NCBI RefSeq assembly: GCF_900143515.1
Contig: NZ_FSQT01000002.1
Location: 4,775,501 to 4,839,500 of the forward strand
DNA from: Micromonospora cremea
GTDB taxonomy: Bacteria > Actinomycetota > Actinomycetes > Mycobacteriales > Micromonosporaceae
Length of the DNA stretch: 64,000 nt
Reading direction: 5' to 3'
How positions within the stretch are numbered: the stretch's first letter is position 1; each line of letters begins with the position of its first letter. The notes under the pieces are model-generated. The model was not told the origin of the DNA. It made no database searches and worked only from the letters and a program-made list of their open reading frames with translations. Positions 51,954-60,668 of this stretch are shown here, one piece after another. A program made the translations under genes and the position numbers.

Positions 51954-52745
51954 GTGAGTACCATCGTCCTCATCCACGGCCTCTGGCTCACCCCGCGCAG
52001 TTGGGAACACTGGGTCCCGTACTACGAGAGCAAGGGCCACCGGGTGCTTACGCCCGCGTACCCGGGCTTCGACGTCGAGGTGGAGGCGCTGCGCGCCGAC
52101 CCGACACCGATCGCCACGGTCACCGTGCCGGAGACCATCGCCCACCTAGAGAGGGTCATCACCAGCCTGGACGAGAAGCCGATCCTCATCGGGCACTCGT
52201 TCGGCGGAACCTTCACCCAACTGCTGCTCGACCGCGGGCACGGCGCCGCTGGTGTCGTCATCGACTCCGCGCCGCCGGAAGGCATCCAGGTCACGCCGCC
52301 GTCGCAGATCAAGTCGCTGTTCCCGATCCTGAACAACCCGGCCAAGCGCCACCAGGCCGCGGGTCTCACGCCCGAACAGTGGCACTACGCGTTCACCAAC
52401 ACCCTGTCGGCCGAGGACTCGAAGGCCGCCTACGAGCGGTACGCCATTCCGGCGTCCGGCAGCTGGGTGTGGCACGGTTTGCTGGCCAATCTCAAACCCG
52501 GTAAGCAGGAGACCTGGGTCGACTTCCGCAACGCCGACCGGGCACCGCTGCTGTTCATCGCCGGAGGGTCCGACCACACCATGCCGCCGTCGGTGAACAA
52601 GTCCAACGCCCACCACTACAAGGGCGAAGGCACGATCACCGGCTACATCGAGTTCCCCGGCCGATCCCACTGGACCTGCGTCGATCCCGGCTGGGAACAG
52701 GTCGCCGACACGGCACTCGACTGGGCGCTGCGGCACGCCCGGTGA
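51954..52745 (+). CDS. Alpha/beta hydrolase
   Basis: 263 residues from GTG 51954. Oxyanion region LIHGLWLTPRSWEHW, nucleophile elbow GHSFGGTF (Ser), acid FIAGGSDHTMPPS (Asp) and FPGRSHWTC (His) form a complete triad. It is an esterase- or lactonase-like cytosolic enzyme of unknown substrate. The palindrome just upstream suggests induction by a small molecule. A decayed metallo-beta-lactamase-fold gene follows on the same strand. Confidence 0.9.
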   Translation: MSTIVLIHGLWLTPRSWEHWVPYYESKGHRVLTPAYPGFDVEVEALRADPTPIATVTVPETIAHLERVITSLDEKPILIGHSFGGTFTQLLLDRGHGAAGVVIDSAPPEGIQVTPPSQIKSLFPILNNPAKRHQAAGLTPEQWHYAFTNTLSAEDSKAAYERYAIPASGSWVWHGLLANLKPGKQETWVDFRNADRAPLLFIAGGSDHTMPPSVNKSNAHHYKGEGTITGYIEFPGRSHWTCVDPGWEQVADTALDWALRHAR

Positions 52746-52751
52746 GGCCCG

Positions 52752-53012
52752 GCTGAACCACATCGGCGGGCCGACCGTGCTGATCGAGACGGCCGGATGT
52801 CGCCTACGCACCGACCCCACCTTCGATCCGTCCGGACGCCGCTACTCGTTCGGCTGGGGCGCGGCCTCCCGCGAGAAGGCCGTGCCCCGCCGTCCAGCCG
52901 TCGGCACTCGGACCGCTCGACGCGGTACTGCTCAATCACGACCATCACGCCGAAAACCCGACGATGCGGGCCGGGCTTTCCTGCCCACGGCAACCACCGT
53001 CATCACCACCTA
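52752..53012 (+). pseudogene. MBL-fold metal-dependent hydrolase, truncated
   Basis: HIGGPTVLIETAGCRLRTDP followed by TFDPSGRRYSFGWG is the N-terminus of a UlaG-like MBL-fold hydrolase. After a frameshift a second frame gives LGPLDAVLLNHDHHAEN, its metal-binding HxHxE/D-like motif. Sequence ends at about 53010. Frameshift plus truncation make it non-functional. Confidence 0.7.
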
Positions 53013-53055
53013 GATTAGCTGGCTAAGGGATGTCTCGTAGCTCGACGGCCGGTCC

Positions 53056-53283
53056 ATGGTGGATCATGTCGGGGTGCAGGTGATCTCGGCAGCCCACCCG
53101 GAGTGGATCTTCCCGTTCACCGGGCTGCAGCCCGCCCAGTTCCGCAGGCTGGTCAGGCTGGTCGCTGAGCGTGGTGGTGACGCGATCGCTGATGGCCGGC
53201 CGGGCAGGCAGTTTTCTCTCGACCTCGCCGATCGGGTATTGCTGGTGGCCGCGTACTGGCACGACCAACCGGCCGCTGCTTGA
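53056..53283 (+). pseudogene. IS5-type transposase, N-terminal fragment
   Basis: HPEWIFPFTGLQPAQFRRLV and FSLDLADRVLLVAAYWH match the DDE_4-type helix-turn-helix N-terminus of an IS5-like transposase. It stops after about 75 codons; the catalytic part is absent. Confidence 0.65.
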
Positions 53284-53345
53284 CACCCAAACCTCATGGG
53301 ATGTCTGTCAGCGTTGCTGTCTTAGCGGGCGGGTGGATCGCTGGG

Positions 53346-53640
53346 TTATGAGGAGACCACGCGGGATCCCTGGTCCCAGGGGATGGCCTCGATGCGCTCC
53401 ATGTGATGTTCGCCCCACTCGCCCGGCGGTGCCATCGCGGCGTTGAGCGAGTGGCCGAACTCGGTGAACGAGTACTCCACCTTCGGCGGGACCTGGTGAT
53501 AGAGCTCGCGGTGCGGCAGGCCGGCGGTCTCCATCTCCCGTAGCTGCAGGATGAGGACCCGTTCGCTGATGCCAGTGACGGCCCGCCGCAGCTCCCCGAA
53601 GCGCAGGGGGCCATCCTGAAGCGCGAACAGGATCAGCCCC
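53346..53640 (-). pseudogene. HxlR family regulator, N-terminally truncated
   Basis: LILFALQDGPLRFGELRRAV, TGISERVLILQLREMETAGL and VEYSFTEFGHSLNAAMAPPG give the winged helix of an HxlR regulator. The N-terminal Cys-containing helix and start codon are lost at the join with the gene to its right (about 53640). Confidence 0.7.
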
Positions 53641-53681
53641 CCCTGACGGCAGAAGACGCGGAGCGGCGGCTATTCGGGGAG

Positions 53682-54194
53682 ATGTTCCGTCACCTCGACC
53701 GGATCGAGCCTTGGCTCCAGCGCATGGACCCCGGTGGGCACTACGAACGCCCCCAGGAGCGCAGCGCGCTGAGCCGCGACGACAAGGAGACGCACCCGCA
53801 CGGGATGAGCCATGCCGCCTGGCACTCGCTGTCCCACGCCGTCGACCACCTGAACTGCCTGCGCACGCTGCTGAAGGACGCCCAGATGATGCACATGTAC
53901 GTCCCCTACTCCATTGCCCGCGCGGCGCTGGAGAACGCGTGCGCCGCGGTGTGGCTGCTTGCCCCGGATGACCGGACTGAGCGAATCCTTCGGCGCCTGC
54001 GCCTTGCTGCACTGGACATCCGGGGCGGCGGGGCCGCTAGGCGGCTGCTGACCGATGAGCCGGGGCCGAGGTCCGAAGAGGAACGCGTGGGAGAACTCCG
54101 CGAGATCGCGCGGCGGAAGGGGCAGGCCGCGGGCCGGACGTGTGTGGATTTTCGCGTACGCGGTGCCGCACTCCGAGATGCAGCCGTCCCCTGA
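53682..54194 (+). CDS. Hypothetical protein, possibly N-terminally truncated
   Basis: 170 residues from ATG 53682; the frame is open to about 53645 where it meets the HxlR fragment. Helical: HAAWHSLSHAVDHLNCLRTL, MYVPYSIARAALENACAAVW, then TERILRRLRLAALDIRG. The arrangement resembles actinomycete proteins of unknown function. The last 30 residues look out of frame, so both ends may be damaged. Confidence 0.5.
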   Translation: MFRHLDRIEPWLQRMDPGGHYERPQERSALSRDDKETHPHGMSHAAWHSLSHAVDHLNCLRTLLKDAQMMHMYVPYSIARAALENACAAVWLLAPDDRTERILRRLRLAALDIRGGGAARRLLTDEPGPRSEEERVGELREIARRKGQAAGRTCVDFRVRGAALRDAAVP

Positions 54195-54231
54195 TGATGC
54201 CGACGTCGTACGCCACCGCCAAGGATGCCGG

Positions 54232-55113
54232 CTATGGCGAGATCCGCACCTCCACTGAGCTGATGAACCATCGGAAGTCAGACCTGCTGTGGATGGAGAC
54301 GTCGTTGGTGCCGCTCAAGTCGAATGACCGGGTCCCCGCGCATACGATCACGGGCTCATTCGCGGGCACCGGTCCGGCGCTGAACAGGTGCGCGAAGTAA
54401 TGGGCACCCCGGGTCAGGTTCTCGCGGACATGGCTGGAATCGTCGTCGGTCTGCAGGTGGAAGGCTGACATCTGGGCGTACGACGGCTCGGCCACGCTGG
54501 GATGCAGGACGTCGAGCATCAGGAAGTTGCCCTGGCCGGTGGTGGAGTTCGACCACCCCCACTCGTTCTCCGTCCTCAACCGGTGCGTCGCCTCAACGGA
54601 CTGGGCGTCGATGAGCACCTCGACCAGACCTGCCGTCGGCGGCGTGAAGGAGAAGGCTATCGCGCTGAAGCCGTCGCCCGAGGCGTAGTCGAAGTCGCCG
54701 GCGTCGCTGTTGTCCATCGTGACGGTGATGCCGACGTCTCCGAGCGACGGATTCAACGTGTGCACCCGATCGACGATGAAGTTGTCATTGCGTACCGGGA
54801 CGAAGCCGAAGTTGAACCCGAAGAACGGCGGACGGTGGACCTCCCACCGGTGTGGGCCCGGATCGCCGTCCGGGATGATGACCCCCCACGGAAGCGCGTG
54901 CGCGTGGAACGGGGACAGCCTCAGCCACCCGTCGAGGTGGCTGGACAGGTGGAAGCCCGGGGTGACGTGCGCATCCACCGGGGCGAGGACGTCGGCCATC
55001 GCCTCGTGGTAGTCCTCCCTGATCTCGGCAAGCTCGTCACGCCGGACCTTCCGGGCGCGGAGAAGCGCGTCGGCCTTCTGTTTGCGGGCCTCGTTCAGGT
55101 CCGCGAAGGTCAC
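54232..55113 (-). CDS. Beta-sandwich protein of unknown function
   Basis: 293 residues from GTG 55113. A short N-terminal helix is followed by an aromatic-rich beta domain: HRWEVHRPPFFGFNFGFVPV, GDGFSAIAFSFTPPTAGLVE, QGNFLMLDVLHPSVAEPSYA. No signal peptide and no catalytic motif are visible. It overlaps the upstream gene by GTGA, so the two are translationally coupled. The fold looks like a structural or carbohydrate-binding sandwich, but I cannot name a family. Confidence 0.6.
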   Translation of the reverse strand: MTFADLNEARKQKADALLRARKVRRDELAEIREDYHEAMADVLAPVDAHVTPGFHLSSHLDGWLRLSPFHAHALPWGVIIPDGDPGPHRWEVHRPPFFGFNFGFVPVRNDNFIVDRVHTLNPSLGDVGITVTMDNSDAGDFDYASGDGFSAIAFSFTPPTAGLVEVLIDAQSVEATHRLRTENEWGWSNSTTGQGNFLMLDVLHPSVAEPSYAQMSAFHLQTDDDSSHVRENLTRGAHYFAHLFSAGPVPANEPVIVCAGTRSFDLSGTNDVSIHSRSDFRWFISSVEVRISP

Positions 55114-55379
55114 TCCAAGCCGTGCGGCGGCTGGAGCAGGTCACGAAGCGCCAGCCGCTCCTGGCGCATCAGCGTCGTCAGGTCCGCCCAGTTGTCGTCC
55201 CCCAGCAGGCGACGCAGCCGGTCACTGGCGCCGGCCGCCACCTCCGCGGCCTTGCGGTTGCGCTCTTTACTGATCGTCCGGAGGCGCTCCTCGCGCTCCT
55301 GGATCGCCGCGTCGGCCATCCGCTGGGCTTCGACGGGAAAGTGACGAAGATTCTGGCTCGTTGTGGGGGTCTTGAGCAT
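55110..55379 (-). CDS. Coiled-coil protein of unknown function
   Basis: 89 residues, charged and helical: QRMADAAIQEREERLRTISK then ERNRKAAEVAAGASDRLRRL. Likely a coiled coil. First gene of a two-gene operon with the beta-sandwich protein at 54232-55113. No family known. Confidence 0.6.
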   Translation of the reverse strand: MLKTPTTSQNLRHFPVEAQRMADAAIQEREERLRTISKERNRKAAEVAAGASDRLRRLLGDDNWADLTTLMRQERLALRDLLQPPHGLE

Positions 55380-55554
55380 GGTGTGCCCCCTGAAGGTGGG
55401 CGACCGTTGCCCGGAGCATATGCACGTCCCACGCCCGTGGAGCAGTCGATGTCCACGATGTGCTGAAACGGGCCTGTGCCGCTCGGAGACCTGGTCCTGG
55501 CCTCTGAGGTGCGGTTTTGTGCGGCCCAGCCAACCGACCGCGAGGCATGGTGGC

Positions 55555-55883
55555 GGGCATGTTCCTGTTCTTCGGGTACCTGGGCTTCCTGCTGCTCGGC
55601 ATGGACGACGAGCAGGACAGGTTGGCCTACATCGGACACGTCGGCACGGGCTTCACCCAGACCGTGCTGCGCGATCTGCAGCAACGCCTGGAGCCGCTGC
55701 GTCGGCCGAACCCGCCGTTCGCCTCGCTGGTGCCGCGCGAACACGCCCGCCATGCCGTCTGGGTCGACCCGGTCCTGGTCGGGGACGTCGCCTTCCTGGA
55801 CGCGCGACCGCCGGCTGCGCCACCCCTGCTGCAAGGGGCTGCGTAGCGACCGCGATTCCGCCGAGGTCCGGCTGCGGGCGTGA
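55555..55883 (+). pseudogene. DNA ligase D-type OB-fold, C-terminal fragment
   Basis: GYLGFLLLGMDDEQDRLAYI, GHVGTGFTQTVLRDLQQRLE and PREHARHAVWVDPVLVGDVA are the OB-fold domain of ATP-dependent ligases of the LigD/LigC kind. A frameshift near 55800 leads to the usual end (RDRRLRHPCCKGLRSDRDSA EVR). The adenylation domain is missing, so this is a remnant of an end-joining gene. Confidence 0.75.
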
Positions 55884-55895
55884 CGCGGGCCGGGC

Positions 55896-56303
55896 CTACG
55901 TGCCAATCCGGCGGGGTTCGAGCCGGGTGGCCGCCGGCCCCGTCAGCTGCCAGAACTCCTTCGGCAACTGGGCGATGGAATCCTCGTACTCCTTCGCGCT
56001 GACCGCGTCCCGCAGCGTGTCCAGCACGGCGCGCACCCCGTCGGTCGCCGTCTGGAACTCCACCGCGGCGCGTTGCTGCACCCGCTCGAAGAACTCGGGA
56101 AGCTCGAACGGTTCGGCCTGCTCGTCGGGTTTGCGTAGGTCCCCCCGCAGCTCCTCGGGAAGCTGCATGGCGAGATCCCGTGCCTGGCCGCCGCTGAGCC
56201 GCTCCGCCAACGTCGCGAGCGTGGCACGGGTGATCGGCTCGGCCAGGGTCGGTGACATCTTCGGTCGCGTCGCCACCGACTGGATGAACTCCGTGTAGTT
56301 CAC
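55896..56303 (-). CDS. DUF2267 family protein
   Basis: 135 residues. ATRATLATLAERLSGGQARD and LAMQLPEELRGDLRKPDEQA followed by FFERVQQRAAVE are characteristic of DUF2267, which has two repeated helical halves (second: ATDGVRAVLDTLRDAVSAKE). Function unknown. It lies downstream of transketolase on the same strand, separated by 69 bases. Confidence 0.88.
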   Translation of the reverse strand: MNYTEFIQSVATRPKMSPTLAEPITRATLATLAERLSGGQARDLAMQLPEELRGDLRKPDEQAEPFELPEFFERVQQRAAVEFQTATDGVRAVLDTLRDAVSAKEYEDSIAQLPKEFWQLTGPAATRLEPRRIGT

Positions 56304-56372
56304 CTCGAACCCCTTCCTGCCGCGAATGCTGCGTCTACCCGCGCCTCCAAGGTTGAAACGGCGCCCGCCGCG

Positions 56373-58256
56373 TCAGTGGCCGGGGGCCTCCATGGCGCGT
56401 GCCGCCGCGACGATGGCGCTCACCCCGATCCCGGCCTGGTCCATCAGCTGGGTCGGGGTACCGGAGGTGGGCAGGCCCCGTACCGCCAGGTGCTTCACCC
56501 GCACCGGCTCGGCGAGGTCGGCCAGGGACTCCAGGACCGCCGACCCCATGCCACCCTCCGGGTAGTGATCCTCGATGACCAGCAGCCGACCGCCGGTGGC
56601 CCGGACGGCGTCGAGCAATCGGTCCCGGTCCAGCGGCTTGACCGAATACAGGTCGATGACCCGGGCCTTGATCCCCTCGCGCGCCAGTTCGTCGGCGGCG
56701 GCGAGGCAGTTGTGCACCGTGACCCCGGCGCCGATCAGCGCGACGTCGTCGTCGTCGCCGCCGCGGAGCAGTTTGCTGCCGCCGACCGGGAAGGGGTCCT
56801 CGTTGTCGTAGAGCACCGGGTACTTGCCTCGGGTGGTGCGCAGGTAGTTGACGCCCTTGCGGTCGACCATTTGCGCGACGAGGGCCGCGCAGGACACGGC
56901 GTCGCTGGGATACAGCACCGTCGACCCCTGCACGGCGCGCATGGCCGCTAGGTCCTCCAGCCCCATCTGCGAGGGACCGTCCGTCCCGATCTCCACCCCG
57001 CAGTGCGACCCGGACAGGGCGATGTCGGCCCGGGAGATGCCGGCCATCCGCACGAAGTCGTAGGCGCGGGAGAAGAACGCCGCGAAGGTCGCGGCGAAGG
57101 GCCGATAGCCGCGTACCTGCAGTCCGACCGCGGCGGCGACTAGTTGCTGTTCGGAGATGAACATCTCGAAGAACCGGTCGGGATACGCCTCGGCGAACTT
57201 GTCGGCGCGGGTGGAGTCGCTGACCTCACCGTCTAGGGCGACAACGTCCGGCCGCGAGCCCAGCGCGCGCAGCGCGTCACCGTACGCGTTCCGGGTGGCC
57301 ACCTTCGCCCCCTTGTCGTAGCGCGGCAGCGTGGGCGGCTCGCCGGCGGGGGCACTAGCGGGCGGGGCGGACTCGGGTTGCGGCCCGGTGACGCGGATCT
57401 GGCGTACCCCGCCGAGAGCCTTTACGGCCCGCTCGGCCATGTCGGGTTTCAGCGGCTTGCCGTGCCACCCGGGCTGGTCCTCGACCTCCGGCACCCCCTT
57501 GCCCTTGACCGTCCGGGCGAGCACCACGGTCGGACCCGTCGCCTGCCGCGCCCGGCCGAACGCCTCGTCGATCGCGGCCAGGTCGTGGCCGTCGATGACG
57601 AGCGCCTGGCAGCCGAACGCCTCGACCCGGCGGCGGTAGGTGTCCAGGTCCCATTCCAACTCGGTCGGACCCCGCTGCCCGAACCGGTTGATGTCGACGA
57701 TCACGGTGAGGTTGCGCAGCCCGTAGTGGCCCGCCTTGTCCAGCGCCTCCCAGATGGAGCCCTCGGCCATCTCGCTGTCGCCGCACAGCGCCCACACGTG
57801 GAACGGCAGGTGGTCGAGGTACCGGCCGGCGAGCGCGATCCCGACCCCGACGGGCAGTCCCTGACCGAGCGACCCGGTGGCCACGTCGACCCAGGGCAGG
57901 GCCGGCGTTGGGTGCCCTTGCAGGCGCGACCCGAACTGGCGGTAGGTCTCGACCAACTCCTGATCGGTGATCGCGCCCACCGCCTTGAAGACCGCATACA
58001 ACAGCGGCGAGGCGTGGCCCTTGGAGAAGATCAGGTGATCGTTGGTCCGACCGCGCGGGTCAGTCCACTGGTAACGCAGGTGCCGGGAGATCAGCACCGC
58101 GAGCAGGTCCGCGGCGGACAGACTCGAGGTCGGATGCCCCGATTCCGCCCTGGTGCTGCACCGGATCGCATCCACTCGGAGCTGGGCGGCGAGCTCACCC
58201 AGTCGGGTGAGCTCCTCCGCGGGCAGTGTGCGCTCTGCTTCCATCGTCACCGGCAT
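56373..58256 (-). CDS. tkt: Transketolase
   Basis: 627 residues (623 from ATG 58244). The thiamine-diphosphate domain has SKGHASPLLYAVFKAVGAIT and GDSEMAEGSIWEALDKAGHY, with the GDG/S-x-N-type motif ending in NLTVIVDINRFGQ. The pyrimidine domain has RFFEMFISEQQLVAAAVGLQ (catalytic Glu), and a transketolase C-terminal domain follows. It moves two-carbon units between sugar phosphates in the pentose phosphate pathway. The length is shorter than the 690-residue housekeeping enzymes, and the sequence resembles the two-domain archaeal/actinobacterial variants, so it may be an accessory copy. Confidence 0.93.
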   Translation of the reverse strand: MPVTMEAERTLPAEELTRLGELAAQLRVDAIRCSTRAESGHPTSSLSAADLLAVLISRHLRYQWTDPRGRTNDHLIFSKGHASPLLYAVFKAVGAITDQELVETYRQFGSRLQGHPTPALPWVDVATGSLGQGLPVGVGIALAGRYLDHLPFHVWALCGDSEMAEGSIWEALDKAGHYGLRNLTVIVDINRFGQRGPTELEWDLDTYRRRVEAFGCQALVIDGHDLAAIDEAFGRARQATGPTVVLARTVKGKGVPEVEDQPGWHGKPLKPDMAERAVKALGGVRQIRVTGPQPESAPPASAPAGEPPTLPRYDKGAKVATRNAYGDALRALGSRPDVVALDGEVSDSTRADKFAEAYPDRFFEMFISEQQLVAAAVGLQVRGYRPFAATFAAFFSRAYDFVRMAGISRADIALSGSHCGVEIGTDGPSQMGLEDLAAMRAVQGSTVLYPSDAVSCAALVAQMVDRKGVNYLRTTRGKYPVLYDNEDPFPVGGSKLLRGGDDDDVALIGAGVTVHNCLAAADELAREGIKARVIDLYSVKPLDRDRLLDAVRATGGRLLVIEDHYPEGGMGSAVLESLADLAEPVRVKHLAVRGLPTSGTPTQLMDQAGIGVSAIVAAARAMEAPGH

Positions 58257-58439
58257 CGCCTCCGCAGCTACCGTAGTCAGGAAAGACCCGCATTACCCGG
58301 TAATCGCCGATTTGCCAGGGGCAGAGCGGGCCGGCCACGACCGGGGAGCCGAGCAGCCAGCCCGCCACCGCCAGATACGGCACGGCGGCCAACGCGACGG
58401 CCACGCGTTGCCGGCCGCGCCTGACGCCCTCGGCGGCAT

Positions 58440-58560
58440 ACCGAGCCAGCCAGTTGTGGATCGGCTGCCGCGACACCCCATACCGGGCGGCGACCTCAGT
58501 CTTCGCAGTGCCGCCCACGCACTCCACTACCGCGTGAAATCGCTGCTCCATGACGCTCAA
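58440..58560 (-). pseudogene. IS481-type transposase, N-terminal fragment
   Basis: MSVMEQRFHAVVECVGGTAK followed by TEVAARYGVSRQPIHNWLAR is the HTH start of an IS481 transposase. After YAAEGV the sequence changes abruptly to unrelated coding-like sequence leading to the transketolase. Confidence 0.75.
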
Positions 58561-58873
58561 CCCCGCGAGTCAACCAAACCCGGGCAGTCCCAAGTCAGTG
58601 ACAACGGCAGCGTCCGACAGCGAACGTCCACGAACTCTGACGGACCGTTCCCGCAGGTCAGCACAGGCATATGAGCAGGCTAACGCTGCGTGATCCTTGC
58701 TTGACACGCAAGCGGCCGCCAGCGACGAGGGTGGAGGCGCTGAGCCGGGCCAATGACGCCGGTCCGGTCCTGAACAGTCATCCTTCCTACACCTCTCGTT
58801 AGCCTGGCCTGTCTATGTTTCCTTGGCCGGGGGCCCACCCGGACCAGCGCAGACCAACCGGAAGCTGAGCACC
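58561..58873. other. Intergenic
   Basis: Contains no gene. CGGACCGTTCCCGCAGGT near 58639 resembles a sequence near 31582 (CGGACCGTTCGCGCAGGT), again beside element remnants. Part of this stretch should hold the promoter of the small peptide gene. Confidence 0.35.
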
Positions 58874-58972
58874 ATGAGCGCAATTCTCGTCAAGATAGTC
58901 GTTGAGATCCTCGCCGCCGCGGCAGCGGCGCTTATCGCGACACTCGCCAAACGCTGGCTGCGCACGATCTGA
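58874..58972 (+). CDS. Very short hydrophobic peptide with basic tail
   Basis: 32 residues: MSAILVKIVVEILAAAAAAL followed by IATLAKRWLRTI. One hydrophobic helix with a Lys/Arg-rich C-terminus. A GGAAG site precedes the ATG. Small peptides of this kind include type I toxins, transporter subunits and regulators; actinobacterial examples are poorly described. It is between IS481 remnants and a sulfite-exporter-type gene. Coding status is plausible but unproven. Confidence 0.45.
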   Translation: MSAILVKIVVEILAAAAAALIATLAKRWLRTI

Positions 58973-59124
58973 CGCTCGAGCGTGAGCGCGGGTGATGCAC
59001 GGCGGATTGCAGCGGCACGAGGAGTAACCAGCCTCACCGGTGACCGGCTCGGCGGAACCGAGCCGCCGGTAGCCCCGGCACGCGACTTCCGCTGACCAGT
59101 CGAAGGGGTCCGTGGACGACCGGC

Positions 59125-59844
59125 TCAGCCGGCCATGCTCGCGAGCGCGGCACCGGCGCTGCCGAGCAGCCCGAACAGCACGATCCGTCGGAACACCACG
59201 GGGTCGATGCGGTGGAACAGTCGGTTTCCCAGCCACCAGCCCAGCGGCACCGCGGGGAGCGCCACGAGGGAGATCCGCACCACATCGGCGTGTATCTGAC
59301 CGGCCAGCAGGAACCCCGTCAGCCCCATCAGACTGGTGCCCGAGAAGGTCGCCGCCAGGGTGGCCCGGAAGGTGCGCGGATCGTAGCCGAGCGACTGGAA
59401 AGCGGCGACCAGCGGCGGCCCGTTCGTCCCGGTGGCGGCGGTCAGCACCCCGACGAGGACGCCGATGGCCCCGAGACCGATCCGTCCGGTGCGGATCCGT
59501 GCCCTGGACCAGACCAGCGCGGCGCAGCCGAGCACCACGACCGCGATCAGCGCGCTCAACAGCCGCTCCGGCGCGAGCGCGAGAACCAGCAGGCCGGCCG
59601 GCAGGCCGAGCAGGGCGGTGGCGGTGAGTGCCGCCGCGACCTGCCACCGGGCGTGGGCGCGTTCCCGGATGGCCGCGGTGACGGTCAGCCCGATGCCGGT
59701 CAGCGCCGACACCACCACGGCGGCGCGCGGGTCAACGGCGGCGGCCAGCAACGGCACGGTCACCAGCGCGTACCCGAAGCCGCTGACCGCCTGGGCGAAG
59801 GCGCCGAGCAGCACGATGCCGAACGCGCTGAGCAGGATGACCAT
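59125..59844 (-). CDS. TauE/SafE family membrane exporter
   Basis: 239 residues from ATG 59844, about eight hydrophobic segments. The two halves carry the family's repeats: LGAFAQAVSGFGYALVTVPL and LVGVLTAATGTNGPPLVAAF, the second with the conserved G-x-x-G-x-N-G-P-P. It probably exports sulfite, sulfonates or similar anions. Single gene, no obvious regulator. Confidence 0.88.
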   Translation of the reverse strand: MVILLSAFGIVLLGAFAQAVSGFGYALVTVPLLAAAVDPRAAVVVSALTGIGLTVTAAIRERAHARWQVAAALTATALLGLPAGLLVLALAPERLLSALIAVVVLGCAALVWSRARIRTGRIGLGAIGVLVGVLTAATGTNGPPLVAAFQSLGYDPRTFRATLAATFSGTSLMGLTGFLLAGQIHADVVRISLVALPAVPLGWWLGNRLFHRIDPVVFRRIVLFGLLGSAGAALASMAG

Positions 59845-60136
59845 CCGCTGAGACTGACGCACCGGACGGCGGGCGGACAACCGGCCGGCCCGGAGATCCC
59901 CGACACACGACCAGCGGCCGGCAATGCTCATGAGTCTGCCGTTCAGGCCGGACGGCGGCATCGCCGGGTGCCTACTACGCGGGGGAACAGCCGCAGAACT
60001 CGAAGAACCCAAATCCGTTGCGCAGTACGACGTCGCCTGCTTCCAGGTGACGTCGAACCACTGAACACCCGCCGGCGCGCCGACCCGGTTACAACTGTGC
60101 GGGCTGAGTATCCAAGGCGGTGCACCGGCCGGGACA
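59845..60136. other. Intergenic
   Basis: No gene is supported between TauE/SafE and the next terminator hairpin. Confidence 0.3.
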
Positions 60137-60157
60137 CCCCCGCATTTGTAGCGGGGG
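60137..60157 (-). terminator. Hairpin downstream of the GxxAxG-repeat gene
   Basis: CCCCCGC (60137-60143), loop ATTTGTA, GCGGGGG (60151-60157). It lies 41 bases beyond the stop codon of the minus-strand ORF at 60198. Confidence 0.6.
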
Positions 60158-60197
60158 AGCAGGTCGGGCGGCTGTGTTGGTGCCTGGGGTCAAGGAG

Positions 60198-60668
60198 TCA
60201 CGGGTTGACGTCCAGAGGAGCATCGGGATTGCTGTGGGACGTACGTCCCCCATCGTCCCCTACAACAAGAGCGTCGATCTCCAGCCGACCGACGCGTACC
60301 GAACGGAGCTGCAGGTGTCGTACGGCCGCGCGGCGGACCACCAGGCGCCCGATTGCCATAGCACCGACGGCGACGGAACCCACGGCCAGTGCGCCGACGG
60401 CCAGGGCGCCGAGACTGACGACACCGACCGCCGATGCACCGCCGGCAGCCGCGCCGGTGGCGGCGGCGCCAGCGCGCCGGTGCCAACGCGGGACCGGCGA
60501 ACCGCAGCGCCCACATGTCGTCACGACCTCATCATGGGCCACGGCGACCAGGTCAGTGGGGTACTTCTCCGCCGCTGGCCGCGGGTAGCGCGCACGGTAA
60601 CCGGCGGGGTAGATGTCAGCGGTAGGCGGTGCCGGTCGGGGTGAAGGTGGAGGAGTCCATGAACGCAC
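60198..60668 (-). CDS. Possible membrane-associated repeat protein
   Basis: Up to 156 residues; GTG 60542 would give 115. A CxxC pair (TTCGRCGSPVP) is followed by hydrophobic six-residue repeats (VSLGALAVGALAVGSVAVGA) and then RRAAVRHLQLRSVRVGRLEI, a right-handed-helix-like periodicity seen in several actinobacterial small proteins. The N-terminal part overlaps the end of the upstream gene, and start choice is uncertain. A hairpin follows the stop. Moderate confidence that it is coding. Confidence 0.45.
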   Translation of the reverse strand: MRSWTPPPSPRPAPPTADIYPAGYRARYPRPAAEKYPTDLVAVAHDEVVTTCGRCGSPVPRWHRRAGAAATGAAAGGASAVGVVSLGALAVGALAVGSVAVGAMAIGRLVVRRAAVRHLQLRSVRVGRLEIDALVVGDDGGRTSHSNPDAPLDVNP

